Shown here: one piece after another, positions 29,206-41,618 of the stretch | How the letters are laid out: the number at the start of each line of letters is the position of its first letter | How positions within the stretch are numbered: position 1 is the first letter of the stretch | Assembly: GCA_947044365.1 (NCBI GenBank) | Contig: OX345647.1 | Span: forward strand, 5,566,510-5,630,509 | Origin: Petrosia ficiformis | Lineage: Eukaryota > Porifera > Demospongiae > Haplosclerida > Petrosiidae | DNA: 64,000 nt | Direction: 5' to 3' | Notes under the pieces: generated by a model | What the model was told of the DNA's origin: nothing | Seen by the model: the letters and a program-made list of their open reading frames with translations, nothing else | Database searches by the model: none | Position numbers and translations under genes: made by a program

Positions 29206-29269
29206 TTTTTTTTGTATACTTTGTTATAATATGCGGAGTTATACGAGTTGTAGATTAGTATATCTAGTT
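29206..29269. promoter_or_regulatory. Minimal divergent LSM4/OGFOD1 promoter
   Basis: Only 64 bp lie between the LSM4 start codon (minus, 29205) and the OGFOD1 start codon (plus, 29270). It is AT-rich with no obvious TATA box. Either transcription starts within each other's leader, or an unseen 5' UTR exon lies further out. A CACGTG at 29427-29432 sits just inside OGFOD1 intron 1. Confidence 0.55.
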
Positions 29270-32200
29270 ATGGCCAAACGACAGAGTGAAGACAAGGATT
29301 TACACGAAAATGTTGTTGTTGAGAAGAAGAGAGCTAAGCTGGACTTGCAAGAAGTGAGAATTAACAGAAAGTATCTTGACTCTAGTTCAATGATCTTTAA
29401 GAATATACAAGAAAACTGGAAGTGAGCACGTGGGTGGGCGTGGTTTAATAATTGTATGTATGTATGTATGTATGTATGTATGTATGTATGTATGTATGTA
29501 TATATGTATGTATGTTGTATGTACATGTATGTATGTATGTATGTATGTATGTGTATGTATGTATGTATGTTGTATGTACATGTATGTATGTATGTTCATA
29601 ATTAATGATGTACATATGTGTAAGTGTGATCATATGTATGTATGCACGTATGAATGTGTGTATAATGTACATAGGTGTGTAATGTGTAATTTTTATGTGA
29701 TTATGTGTGTAACATACTATAATATAATGTATATATACTTAATATTGTAATAAGTTGAATATAGTACGTATGTATATATATATATATATATAATTATATA
29801 TATATATATATAAATTCAGTTCTCAAAATAACGTCCAGCAATTTGTCATTTTCCATACATTTTGGCTCTTTGTCTGAACACAATTACATTTGACTGGACC
29901 TGATTAGTTATAAAGTACCTCACAGCTAGCCTGGTTATAATTATCAGTCAAGAGCAGTCATGGCCTAGTGGGTTACTTCTGTATCTTATAAGCTATAAAT
30001 GGGTGACCAGCAGTGGTTTGTGACATTTACCTTTTTCAACAAAATTCACAACTTGCTAGTTAAATATTGTTTTGTCCAGATGTTTCCAGGTGGACGCTTT
30101 CAAAAACAATTTCGATCACTGATCTACGTATTATCACCGATTAACTAAATCTATTCAGTGCTATTAATAATTTATTAATAATATTATTAATAAATTATAT
30201 ATAAGTATCAGACTAATGTACACAAGATTACATAATCATAGACCATGTCTGGAGTAGATTAAAGAAAAGTAGACCACACAGGATATTACATGTATATATG
30301 TAGGAAGTTACCTGTATATACATTGTATATGTACAATTTATTAAATAATTATATAATTATAATTATAATTATAATTATATATATATTTTGATTTCAATTC
30401 CCATAGGAACAACACGAAAGCTAATTCAGGTCACTGTCGTGTGTGTACCTAAATGTACGTACATTCATATGTGAAATGTTCATTTTACAGATTACGTTGT
30501 TACTGATCCTTATCTGTGCTGTGTTCTGTCTGATTTTATCAGTAGTGGTGACAGTGATGGTTGCCATGGTTACCATGATGTTTTCATTGATGAATTAAAA
30601 ATGGAACTCTTAAAATTGAAATTTTGTGAAAAAAGTAACGATCTTTATCAGTTTAAACAGGTGCTATAATTATAACAAATGTACAGCTGCTGTATTAAAA
30701 ACACACATATACACAAACACATTTTTGATGATCCTACGTAATTTAGTTATTTTCACCATCCATAAATGTATGTACTTGTCCATTCATTCATTCATCTACT
30801 CACCGATTGATACAATATAAATATTCATCTATCTATCTGTCTGTCTATCTATCTATCTATCTATCTAATTATCTATATCTATCTGTATCTTTCCTTCTAT
30901 GTATCTAACACTATCTATCTATCTATCCATCAATTGATCCAACAAACCATTCATCCATTCATCCATCCATCCATCCATCCATCCATCCATCCATCCATCA
31001 ATCCATCCATTCACCCATCCATCCATCCATTCATCCATCCATCCATCAATCCATCCATCCATCCATCCATTCACCCATCCATCCGTCCATGTATATCTAT
31101 CTACTTATATCCATCTCTCTATGTATCTAACATTATCTATCTATCTGTCCTTTCATTCTAATCATTTATCCATTATTCTTCTCAGTCAGATGACCTGGTG
31201 ATGTTTAATATTCCTCATATCATGGAATTCAGGTATATAATTAATTATTAATGGAGATCTGTCTATTGATCTATATGCTCTGCCTCTTCTTTTTCCACAT
31301 AATTTAAATTCTTCTTACAGGAAACTCTTACAAGTGCATGTGTTACCATGGTTACGGGACTTGACTGGTATTCAATTATCTGAGACTATTGATATGACTT
31401 GTTCCAAATATGAATACACAGGTAAATATAGATACACACATACATACACACATACATACATGCATAATTATATACATATTTAGTTACAAATTGATTTCAA
31501 TGGGTTTTCAAATCTCAGACTGATATATTCTTTTCTTCAGATCGTCTTCTCTGCCATGATGATGAATTACAGGGAAGAAGAATTGCTTTCATATTTTACT
31601 TGGTACCTCCTTGGACTAAGGAAGATGGAGGTAAGAATGTTTCCAACTGTCTGTCTATCCAATTATCTATCTATCTATCTATCTGTCTATTTATAATATA
31701 TCCTTCCATCCATCCATTCACCCATCCACTCATTCACCCATCCATCCATCTATTTATCCATCTATCTATTTGTCTGTCATCTGTCATTATAGGTAGTTTG
31801 GATTTATATAGTGTTGATGGTAAGCTAGTAAAATATTAATTAGTGTATTTATGTAATGATAATTAATACATAATGAGTGTGGCTATGAATATTTAATCAC
31901 ATCTGTTTAGAGAATGGTCAACCGAAATGTGTAAGTCACTCAATTGTACCAGCTTGGAACAATTTTGTATTCTTTGAAGTTAATCCAGTGTCTTATCATC
32001 AGGTACGCATGTATGTATGTATGTATGTATGTATGTATGTATGTACGCATGTATGTATGTATGTACGTATGTATGTATGTATGTATGTACGTATGTATGT
32101 ACAATGTACATATGTATGTATGTATGTATATATATATATATGTCTGTACATGTACTTATGTGTGTAACTGTGTATATACGTACATGTATGTGTGTATGTA

Positions 32201-32648
32201 TGTGTGTATGTATGTACATGTATGTATGTATATATGTGTGTATGTACGTATGTATGTACATATACTTATGTATGTATGTATATATGCACATGTATGTATG
32301 CAGGTATGTATTTATGTATGTGTATGTACATGTATGTATTATAAGTACATGTATATATACATATAATTATAAATTAGGTATCAGAGGTTCTCACTATGGA
32401 TAAAACCAGATTATCTATTAATGGTTGGTTTCACGGTCCTTCTGTACCTCGTCAATCTCCAAACAGTGAAAAAAGTCCAGAATTTTTATATCCTTTGGAA
32501 CTACCAGTAAATATATGTATGTACATACTGTATACATGTATGTATCTATCTGTGTGTTCATTTATCTATCTATGTATGTGTCAATGTATCTATCTATCCA
32601 TCTACTTGTATCTATGTATCTACCTATCTATCTATCTGTGTACTTATG

Positions 32649-32683
<35 letters not shown>

Positions 32684-35410
32684 TTATTCATATATTCATG
32701 AATAGCTTGAAATTTTAGACGAGTGGATTAATCCAATGTATTTGGATATTGGTGTTCATACCCAGATCCAGGAACAGTTTGAGGATGAGTCTCAGATTCA
32801 ACTCCCAGACTTCCTACTGGTAAATAACAACTCACTATAATATAATATGCATATACACTACTGTTCTTAAAATATTTAACAGGAAGAGAAATATCAGCTG
32901 GTGTGCAAAGAATTACAATCTACTCATGACTGTTGGATCAAGAAAGGTCCACCTAATAAAAGGTATTCTATTGAACATACATGCATGCATACATGTATGT
33001 AATTCATATGTATAACACTGTTTTTGATAAGCTCGTATGACACACCATTGACCCAAAGAGCTTCTTATTTGACACTGCAAAGTTCTGTCTTTGGGCCAGT
33101 GCTACAGTTAATTATGATTATATTGTCACTAACAGCATTAACTATTTGTTAATTGGCTATTCCCAATGGTGCACACACTAACCATTGCTGAGCCAATTTA
33201 GCCCATGCTTCAAAACATATCAAAAACTCGTATGTACATGTATACATACATACATGTAAAGTGAAGGTCAAGCAATAATGCACTCACTTTTGGCTCATTA
33301 CTGTAAATGGTATATTGAGGTATGAATGATTACCTCTACTGGGGTTCCAATTTCCCCCTTCATTTCAAATCCCCATTCACTTTGATAGTAACATTTAATA
33401 ATACAGCCACACATACATAAATATATATATTCCTAATGATTTCACTATCCACAGGTGTATTCACATCTTTGATAAAGGAAAGCTCCCTCTTTTGTGTAGT
33501 GAATTTCTAAATCTCCTCTATTCTGAACCCTTCTGTCTGCTTCTATCTCACCTCACTGGCCTGACACTTTCATATCGAGTCCTCAAACCAGATCCCACCA
33601 CCTGTGAAGACGAGAACCAGGGTGGTGGAAATAATGAACTAGAACTTGAAAACTCAAAAGAAAGCACAGATTGTCGTTCGTGTTGCTATGGTAACATTCA
33701 TCTATGGCAACCAAGCAGCTACACACTGATGAGCGATACATCACCCAATCAAAATGAATTTATCCTGGAGTCTTTTTTATTTTTCAATGCTGATAGTGAG
33801 TGACGTTATATAATAATACATACTTAAATTGAAGGCAGTATCATTGTAAGTGTTGTATGCTGTTTAGTTATGTGGATGGTTGTGGTTTTGTTACTATAAA
33901 TAGTGGATGGGTTGTGGTTTTGTTACTATAAATAGTAGACGGGTTGTGGTTTTGTTACTATAAATAGTGGATGGGTTGTGGTTTTGTTACTATAAATAGT
34001 AGACGGGTTGTGGTTTTGTTACTATAAATAGTGGATGGGTTGTGGTTTTGTTACTATAAATAGTGGATGGGTTGTGGTTTTGTTACTATTAATAGTGGAT
34101 GGGTTGTGGTTTTGTTACTATAAATAGTGGATGGGTTGTGGTTTTGTTACTATAAATAGTAGACGGGTTGTGGTTTTGTTACTATAAATAGTGGATGGGT
34201 TGTGGTTTTGTTACTATAAATAGTGGATGGGTTGTGGTTTTGTTACTATTAATAGTGGATGGGTTGTGGTTTTGTTACTATAAATAGTGGACGGGTTGTG
34301 GTTTTGTTACTATAAATAGTGGAAGGGTTGTGGTTTTGTTACTATAAATAGTAGTGACTGCTACATGAAGAAACTATCAGTTATACTTAGTGATAAGTTC
34401 AGACCCAGACCCAGCCTGCATATTTATCCAGAATCCAATTATGATATATTTTAGGGATGATGTTTCTTCACAGCACCTATCTATCAGAACACCCCTGTTC
34501 CGTAAAAAAAGTGATATTTCATTCATTGTGCATTTGAAGTCTATTAATACTAGCTAGGTAATTACTCTCGCTACAAAGCATAGGCAGAAAGGTATGGTAA
34601 TTGCTTGAGAATACTACTTCTGCAAAATGCATCTTGAGCCTTTACACACATGCAATAATGATCCAGATGAATGTGGCCATTATGATTATTAATAGTCTTT
34701 CAATCAATCAATCAATCAATCAATCCATGTTCTTATAGATTGGTTTTCTGAGTTTGGTGGAGTTAGTACTTATATAGTAAGAGATGAGGATGAACAGGTT
34801 AGCTGTGTAAATACATATACATTATTGCTACCATGGCAACCATTGGATGTGGTTAAGTGTATATGCATGTACAACTTGCATACACCTCATTAAAAATTCA
34901 ATTGTTAAATCATATATTATATAAACCATGGCAGGTTGGTGCATGTCAGATATACCACCTGCTGGTATTCAGAGGTTCATATGGAGACATACCCTCAGCC
35001 CTATAGACAAGCCTTGGACCACATAATCACCATAACCAGTATATCAACATCCTAACTATACATACATACAGGCTCAATAACCACCACTTTTTACCAGGTA
35101 TTGCGTAATAAAATAACACTTTTAGAAGGTGTTATGTAATAAAATAATGATTAGCTAGGTCTATATTGTGGTTAATTGTTTTTAATCTTTTCAACAGCTT
35201 TTATCTGTGGTACCTTGTAGCAACTCGTTATCTCTGGTTTTTAAAGACAAAGAGACCCTCAGCTACATACAGTATATAAATCACAGAGCAGGATTGAACA
35301 AATATCATACAACAATGATGATGTATAAAGAACAAGATCAGGAGGAGGAGGAGGAGGAGGAGGAGGAGGAGGAGGAGGAGGAGGAGGAGGAGAAAGAAGA
35401 GGAGAATTGA
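29270..35410 (+). CDS. OGFOD1: Prolyl 3-hydroxylase OGFOD1 (Tpa1 family)
   Basis: Fe(II)/2-oxoglutarate dioxygenase that hydroxylates a proline of ribosomal protein uS12 and influences translation and stress granules. Fourteen exons in phase: 29270-29421, 30407-30429, 30491-30660, 31186-31232, 31321-31421, 31541-31630, 31793-31819, 31911-32002, 32378-32506, 32706-32819, 32883-32962, 33455-33795, 34739-34797, 35198-35410. They give 545 residues, near the human length. Metal and cosubstrate ligands are visible: HDD (H170, D172), the distal His in PVSYHQ (about 233), and Arg in [10 protein letters not shown] (about 245). The degenerate second oxygenase-like domain follows. Exon 2 is a 23-nt microexon, chosen because only it keeps the phase. 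The C-terminus is a long poly-Glu run from a GAG microsatellite, replacing the conserved family ending. Confidence 0.94.
29455..29600. repeat. GTAT microsatellite
   Basis: Tetranucleotide array in OGFOD1 intron 1 with two GTTGTATGTACATGTATG variants. Confidence 0.95.
29955..30025 (+). repeat. tRNA-like SINE head remnant
   Basis: CATGGCCTAGTGGGTTAC resembles a tRNA A-box region and GGGTGACCAGCAGTGG follows. No cloverleaf survives. OGFOD1 intron 1. Confidence 0.3.
30780..31150. repeat. TATC and CATC microsatellites
   Basis: TCTA repeats flank a CATC array in OGFOD1 intron 3, upstream of exon 4. Confidence 0.95.
32008..32340. repeat. GTAT microsatellite, diverged
   Basis: Tetranucleotide and TACATGTA-rich sequence occupying OGFOD1 intron 8. 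Confidence 0.9.
32520..32695. repeat. TATC microsatellite
   Basis: TCTA repeats in OGFOD1 intron 9 between exons 9 and 10. Confidence 0.9.
33025..33215. repeat. Family D dispersed repeat, second copy
   Basis: GATAAGCTCGTATGACACAC, AAGAGCTTCTTATTTGACA and GTCACTAACAGCATTAAC match the copy at 24368-24590. OGFOD1 intron 11. Confidence 0.75.
33870..34355. repeat. 32-bp minisatellite
   Basis: About 15 tandem copies of TGGATGGGTTGTGGTTTTGT plus TACTATAAATAG, with sparse substitutions (AGACGG, ATTAATAG). OGFOD1 intron 12. A related pair of units lies at 28970-29035 in LSM4 intron 2. Confidence 0.95.
35338..35405 (+). repeat. GAG trinucleotide repeat inside OGFOD1 coding sequence
   Basis: GGA/GAG trinucleotides encode the acidic tail of OGFOD1 directly before its stop. 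Length is likely polymorphic. Confidence 0.9.
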
Positions 35411-35448
35411 GATGGTTTTTGGATATTTTGTAGTGTGATATAATTACA

Positions 35449-35457
35449 TTTAATAAA
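35449..35457. terminator. Overlapping poly(A) signals, OGFOD1 and ORC1
   Basis: TTTAATAAA holds AATAAA on the plus strand (35452-35457) for OGFOD1, about 40 bp after its stop. It also holds the variant ATTAAA on the minus strand (35449-35454) for ORC1, 13 bp after its stop. Normal cleavage 10-30 bp downstream would make the two transcripts overlap. Confidence 0.6.
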
Positions 35458-35466
35458 GTATTTTTT

Positions 35467-38400
35467 TTATGATTGTACGTCTTTGAGACCAAAATAGATA
35501 TCATCTTGACTAATATTGAGTCGTATACGTCTATGTATATCACCACGTCCAGTCTCCACCAGTAGTAAACGAATGGCTGCTAATTGGACACACAATGATG
35601 ACGATTCTGATGGGGTGATTTGGGGATAGCCTGAGTGATGGGAATAAATAATAATTTTATATGATGGAAATTGGATACTTCATACCTTGTAATCTACAAA
35701 TGTCACCTACTTGATTATAAACCTGAGGGTTGCATGTACATGTACATGTATGTATGTATGTATGTACATGTATAATGTATGTATGTATGTATGTATGTAT
35801 GTATGTATGTATGTAGGTATGTATGTAGGTATGTATGTAGGTATGTATATAGGTACATGTATGTAGGTATGTATACATGTAGGTATCAGACTAAGGTATG
35901 TATATACGTATGTATGCATGTGTGTATGTATGTATGTATGTATGTAGGTACATGTATGTGCATGTAGGTACATGTATGTGCATGTAGGTACAAGTATGTA
36001 GATATGTATGTATGCATGTAGGTATGTATGTATGTATGTATGTACATTGTACATGTAGGTAGGTAGATAGGTTTGTATTTACGTACATCTTTCAATGTAG
36101 TTTCTTCTAGTCCTGTTCTTTTCAATTCTACAATTACAGCTTGTAAGAATAGTTTTTGGTTAAATGAACAGTTCCTAAAAATGAAAAATATAATAATACA
36201 TGTGAATATACAGTATCATGTTACTAAACACACAACAATGAACACATACATGTAACAGTATCTATTACAACACACTGAACACATACTGTACATGTACACA
36301 CATGTACTACACATAACACACTGAACACATACATGTACATGTAACAGTATCTATTACAACACACTGAACACATACTGTACATGTACACACATGCATAACA
36401 CACTGAACACATACATGTAACAGTATCTATTACAACACACTGAACACATACTGTACATGTACACACATGTACTACACATAACACACTGAACACATACATG
36501 TACATGTAACAGTATCTATTACAACACACTGAACACATACTGTACATGTACACACATGTACTACACATACATGTAACACACTGAACACATACATGTAACA
36601 GTATCTATTACAACACACTGAACACATACTGTACATGTACACACATGTACTACACATAACACACTGAACACATACATGTACATGTAACAGTATCTATTAC
36701 TAAACACTGAACACATACTGTACATGTACACACATGTACTACACATAACACACTGAACACATACATGTACAGTATCACACACAACACTGAACACATATAT
36801 GTAACAGTATCTATTACTAAACACAACACAGGTGATGTACACATATGACATACATGTACATGTACATGCATAGTATCATATTACTTCACACCTAACACAG
36901 TGAACACATACATGTACCAATATTACCACATAGACACACAGACAAACACAGACAGACACACCTGATAGCCATCACCATAGGAGAAGCAAACATCTCGTTA
37001 ACAGCAGCATTAACATGTAACATTCCAACATAAGATGACCCTGGAGATCTTCTTAGCTGTGGGGAACTCTTGGTAATTTTTCTTTGAGCAATCTCCACTG
37101 CTCTTCTACATATATCTAACGCTCGTCTTGCATCTCCGGAGACAGCTGCTACTTTCCTTGAGGCTAATATGATTGCATCTGTTTCAAATATTTTGAGTCC
37201 TGTCATTCTTGATGTTACAATCTCTTGTAATTGTTGAAATGTGTATGGTTGAAATGTCAGTCTAGTGAGGCCCTAATGATGTAATATGAGTTTATGTACA
37301 CGTAACTATGTATATGTGTGTATGTTTGTACATCGAGTGTATCATAGTATGTACATTGTATTTATGCATGTGTGTATGAAACCTAGCACAATACTATAAT
37401 GACATGTACATGTATGTATGCAAGATGTACAGTGTATGTTTGTGACTCTGTGTATGTACATGTATGTATGTATGCAGGACTTTGTAGGTATATGTACATG
37501 TATGTATGTATGTATTAAGGCTGGGAAAAAGGTAGGAATATTCGAACCTTCGTTCGTTTATTCCGCATTCAAAGCTAAATTTCTCCCTTCGAAGCTTTGC
37601 TGCCACGCCCACTTCAATGTTTGCACATGCACACTTTTGCAATCTAAATGTGTGGTTAAAATTGTGGGTGTGTCCAAGAAAATGTGTTGTTGGCTGTTTC
37701 TGCTTAATTTTTCATTCAAACAATGCTAGAAATAGTGACAGGAACAAGACTAGTACTTATTATGAAGCAATAATCCAGTTTTGGAGGCATTATATTGCCA
37801 AACAAGGTAAGAGCAACGTTGATAAAAACACGTGCGAATCTTCGTTCATTTTTCTCGACGAAGCTTTGAAGGTTGTTTTTCTACCTTCGTCCCAGCCCTA
37901 GTATGACTCTGTGTATGTATGTATGTATGCAGGACTTTGTAGGTATATGTATGTATGTACGTACGTATGTATGTATGTATGTATGTATGTATGTATGTAT
38001 GTATGTATGTATGTATGTATGTATGCATGCATGTATGTATGTATGTATGTATGCAGGACTTTGTAGGTACACGTATATACATGTATTTACGTGTACATGT
38101 ATAATATACAGCATTATATTCTATTTACCAGTCTACTTGCAACTCTGTTTATCATCATCCTCTCCGGTAAGTCCATAGTGTTAGCTACAGCTAATACTAT
38201 AAGCTTAGTATATGCATGAGTAGGCCAGTCAAACAGGTTATACAAGATTGACTGCTTACGGGTCCATAGTAAATCCAACTAATACATAAGACAGAGAGAT
38301 GAATATACTTACATAGATTTAGGTGCTAGTGTTGTTTTAACTATAATTAAAACCCCTTTTAGTAAGGCATTGTGACTTTTAGTTAACTGAACTATAACTA

Positions 38401-41400
38401 AATTACAAGTCTATTGTAATAACTATAACTAACTAAAATGAAAATTGGTCACTTCAGTTAGTTAACTAAAACCCTTTTAGTAAGCCTAATATTATATTAG
38501 TTAATTAACTATAACTATACTACTATAGCTAAAAGTGGTCATAGTACTAAAACAACACTAGTAAGTATTGATGTGTAGTATACATGTACAGGTATATACT
38601 GTACCTCATCGGCAAGGAGGACTATATTTTGTCTCTTTTTCTTCCCACGAACAGAACCACAAAAATATTCTTCTAAGATAGCAGCTGCCTTATCTGCAGT
38701 GGTTTTCTCACCCGTTAGTTGCTGGAGATAGACAAAGATGAGTGAAGACAAATGCAACAACATATATAGAGAAAAAAGTATCCCTATGACTGCTTTGTGG
38801 TGTCCAACATTCAGTAATCATGACTGACTTTATCATGCCTGAAACACAACAGCCTATTTTAGTTATCTACTCTCCTTATTTTTTAAAGGATCTTGTAAAA
38901 CATATATAGGCTACTGAGACAGTATTAAGTATATACTGGATAAACAGCACTAAATGCAATGTAGAATCCAACCACCACTCTAAATATCCTGGGCAGAACA
39001 CTGTATTAAGCACCACGATCACATCCATTAATTGACCAAGCCCCCCCAGAATGATGAGTGTATTATTAATTAGTTATTAATTACATTTACCTTCAAAATG
39101 GCTACATAAGCTTGACGTGGTTCAGTGAGTCTCATACCATTAATTTCTATAAACTTGAAATCTGGAATTTCTCCGGTAGAAGCAGCATTTTGAAGATGTC
39201 GAGATACTTCAAGAACAGTTGCTGTCTTTCCGGTTCCAGGAACACCAGATATGTACATACAACTAAGGAAGAGAGAGAAATGGAAAGAGACAAGATAGAG
39301 AGAGATGGAGGGCAAGAGACACAGAGAGATGGAGAGAGAGGAAGGAGAGAAGTAGAACTGGAAAGATAATACATGAATGGAGATGAAATGAACTCACCCT
39401 CCAGTATTCTGGAGTAATTTCCCTTCTACAAATGAAAATATATTTATAAATTCATTTTCACGACACGTAATGGAATCAGGAGTTGCGGAAACATGTAATC
39501 TACATGTAAATAAATAAATCCAAAATAATGTAACTATAAATACAATTAAGGGTTTTGAAAATTAGAATCTTTGTTCAGTTGGCTAAAATTTTCCCTGTGA
39601 AGCATTGCAGCCACACCCACTAATATGTGTGTGGATGTACACTCTAAATGTGAGGCTAGAAAAGTTGAGGCCGTGTTGCTGGCTGCTTCTGTCTCATTTC
39701 TCACTCCAGTGATGGTACAGGAACAAGACTAGTACTCATTATAAAGCAATAATCCAGTTTTGGAGGCTTTCTATAGTCAATCAAGGTAAGAGCAACATTG
39801 ATAAAAACACGGGTTCATTTGTTTTTAATGATGTTGTTTTCTAACCTACATCCCATCTCTACAACACACATGTAATTATGTGAACAAATTTTTCAATTAT
39901 GGTAACTAAATGTATAACAAATAAGTCTTCGTAAATATTGGTACTTCTGAAATTGGTTGCTAAGGTAACATAGTTTGAAGGTGTATGTGCATGCACATGC
40001 ACATTCATTAGTGTTTCATTGGGGGAGGGGCAATATGCAAACCATAAAGGGTTGAGGTTATCGTCTGGTTGTCATGGTTACTTAATGCTTCTACACATTT
40101 GCCCAAGTCAAGTTTCGCCCGCAAATTTTAGCTAGTCAGCCCATTTTCTTTGGGCGATTGTATAGTGGGCACAGAAAGTATCTCTTATGCATAACCAATG
40201 CATACAGTTTGTGCTCATATCCCAGTGGCCCCACCCATAATTGGTCAAGCCAAAGCCTGACCAGCCCTGCCCAGTATAGGATACTCTAATATAGCAGTAT
40301 CAACCTCTCAAAACATCAATATTTACCTTTCTTTAACAGACTCAAACATTTTTTCCTCCTTCCTCATTTTCTGTTGTTTTGAACGTCTAGCTGGTATGGA
40401 TGAAACTACCTCACTTTTTTTGGATGTCGGTTTTTTATTAACACGCCTACTAGACTGTGAGGTGTCATCTTTGGGTACCTTAGTTTGGGGGATCATCATA
40501 TCATCAGAAAACATTTTACGAGAATGCGATGTACCCTTTCGCTTTCTTGGAAAGGGCTCTTCATCTTCATCTTCACTCGATGAGTAATCATTATCAATGT
40601 CTACAACTTCCTTTAGAACATTATGTAATTTAAGGTTCTTTCTCACGTGATTGGCTGATTTTAAATTTTCCAGTGACCTAACTTCTGGAGTCATCTCTGC
40701 TAATCGAGAATTTTCAGCATGACTAAGAGTATTGGTTTTTGAAAGAGCTTTTAAATTTAGCTTCAGTGTCTGATTAAAAGAGGGTGTGGTCTTTTTCGAG
40801 ACATTTACATGTAACTGATGTTTGCTTGTTGATTTACAAGATCTTCTAGGTAGACATTTTGTTGGGACTGAGAACGAACTGACACACATCTTTTTCATTG
40901 CTTGTGGAGTTTTAAAACTGTTGAGTCGAAGTGATTTTCGAGGAGGAGATTGATCATAGCCGTGCACCTGATGGTTACTTCGATGGCGTTTCCTTGTACT
41001 CTGTCTCAAAGGAATGTAATCTTGTGTATTCATGGGAGTTCTTACAGTAGGTGAAGGGTTTTCGTCTCGTAAAGTATTTAAAACAGGACTGAGTCTATAG
41101 CTCTTGGTATCAAGAAACCAACGACACTTGAGTGATTTCAAATCACAACGCTCTGTTTCATCTGAGTCATCTTCTAACTCATCAATACCAACATTTTCAA
41201 CAATAATAGGTAAAAATAAACAGGTTATTGACAAACGTTCTGTAGTATTCGAGAAAATGACCTCATTTGTTGTGTGTGGAACGTCCACTTTCTGTTTTAT
41301 GTGAACAGCCGTTTCTTCAGGCCAGTAATACCATTGAACTTTAACCTCTTTATCACCAGTGAAAAGGTTCTCGTACAACTCCATAATTTTACAAATGTAG

Positions 41401-41618
41401 TTATGATCCTCAATGTGACTTTGAACATATACCGAGTCCCCAATTGAAACAATCATATCCTCAATACTTACCGATCTAATCGTTAAAAAATATAGTTATA
41501 ATAATTGCTCCATAGTGTGAATAGTACAAGACACAAACCTATAATGATGTGCTCCATCTCGTATCTCACCCTCTCCTATCCATTTGTACACTCTCTCTTG
41601 TGTTCTCCCTCTAGGCAT
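35467..41618 (-). CDS. ORC1: Origin recognition complex subunit 1
   Basis: Largest ORC ATPase, which binds origins and loads CDC6 and MCM. Ten exons in phase (minus): 41539-41618, 40327-41475, 39398-39499, 39091-39262, 38605-38721, 38129-38278, 36962-37272, 36087-36174, 35686-35722, 35467-35630. They give 789 residues. An N-terminal BAH domain (about 25-150, with [12 protein letters not shown] and VQWYYWPEE) precedes a basic, Ser-rich disordered linker to about 400. The AAA+ domain has Walker A GVPGTGKT (450-457), Walker B LLADE followed by LDLLW (540 on), sensor-type [14 protein letters not shown], and [14 protein letters not shown]. The C-terminal winged helix ends [15 protein letters not shown]. 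Start codon: the first ATG with a good context before the BAH region; no upstream exon is needed. It is convergent with OGFOD1 (56 bp between stops) and divergent from MAST. Confidence 0.95.
35745..36065. repeat. GTAT/GTAG microsatellite
   Basis: Tetranucleotide array with TACATGTAGG variants in the ORC1 intron between the last two small exons. Confidence 0.93.
36190..36905. repeat. ACAC-rich minisatellite, about 87-bp unit
   Basis: Tandem units of ACACACTGAACACATACATG, ACAGTATCTATTACAACACA and CTGTACATGTACACACATG in an ORC1 intron, about eight partial or full copies. Confidence 0.9.
37517..37900. mobile_element. hAT-like MITE, family F
   Basis: A 384-bp element whose right end reads, inverted, TAGGGCTGGGACGAAGGTAG; the left end AAGGCTGGGAAAAAGGTAGG is its imperfect mate. 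There is no transposase frame. It sits inside a minisatellite whose word TGCAGGACTTTGTAGGTA occurs on both sides. A second, older copy is at about 39545-39870. ORC1 intron. Confidence 0.7.
37905..38080. repeat. GTAT microsatellite with GCAGGACTTTGTAGG units
   Basis: Continuation of the array flanking the family F element. GCAGGACTTTGTAGGTA also occurs at about 37473, 37929 and 38052. Confidence 0.9.
38331..38565. mobile_element. Family B inverted-repeat element, complete
   Basis: About 235 bp between ends CTAGTGTTGTTTTAACTA and TACTAAAACAACACTAG. The interior has AACCCCTTTTAGTAAGGC and, inverted relative to it, TAAAACCCTTTTAGTAAGCC, with TTAGTTAACT words. No coding frame. ORC1 intron. It is the best reference copy for the family. 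Confidence 0.75.
38776..38890. mobile_element. Family E fragment
   Basis: TATCCCTATGACTGCTTTGT, GGTGTCCAACATTCAGTAAT and TTTATCATGCCTGAAA match one end of the 10706-11161 element in reverse. ORC1 intron. Confidence 0.65.
38905..39005. repeat. Family H fragment
   Basis: TACTGAGACAGTATTAAGTA, TATACTGGATAAACAGCACT and CCACTCTAAATATCCTGGGC are shared with the 1.6 and 45 kb copies. ORC1 intron. Confidence 0.6.
39545..39870. mobile_element. Family F element, older copy
   Basis: Shares CAGGAACAAGACTAGTAC, AAGCAATAATCCAGTTTTGG and GGTAAGAGCAACATTGATAA with the 37517-37900 element. Both ends are eroded. ORC1 intron. Confidence 0.65.
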
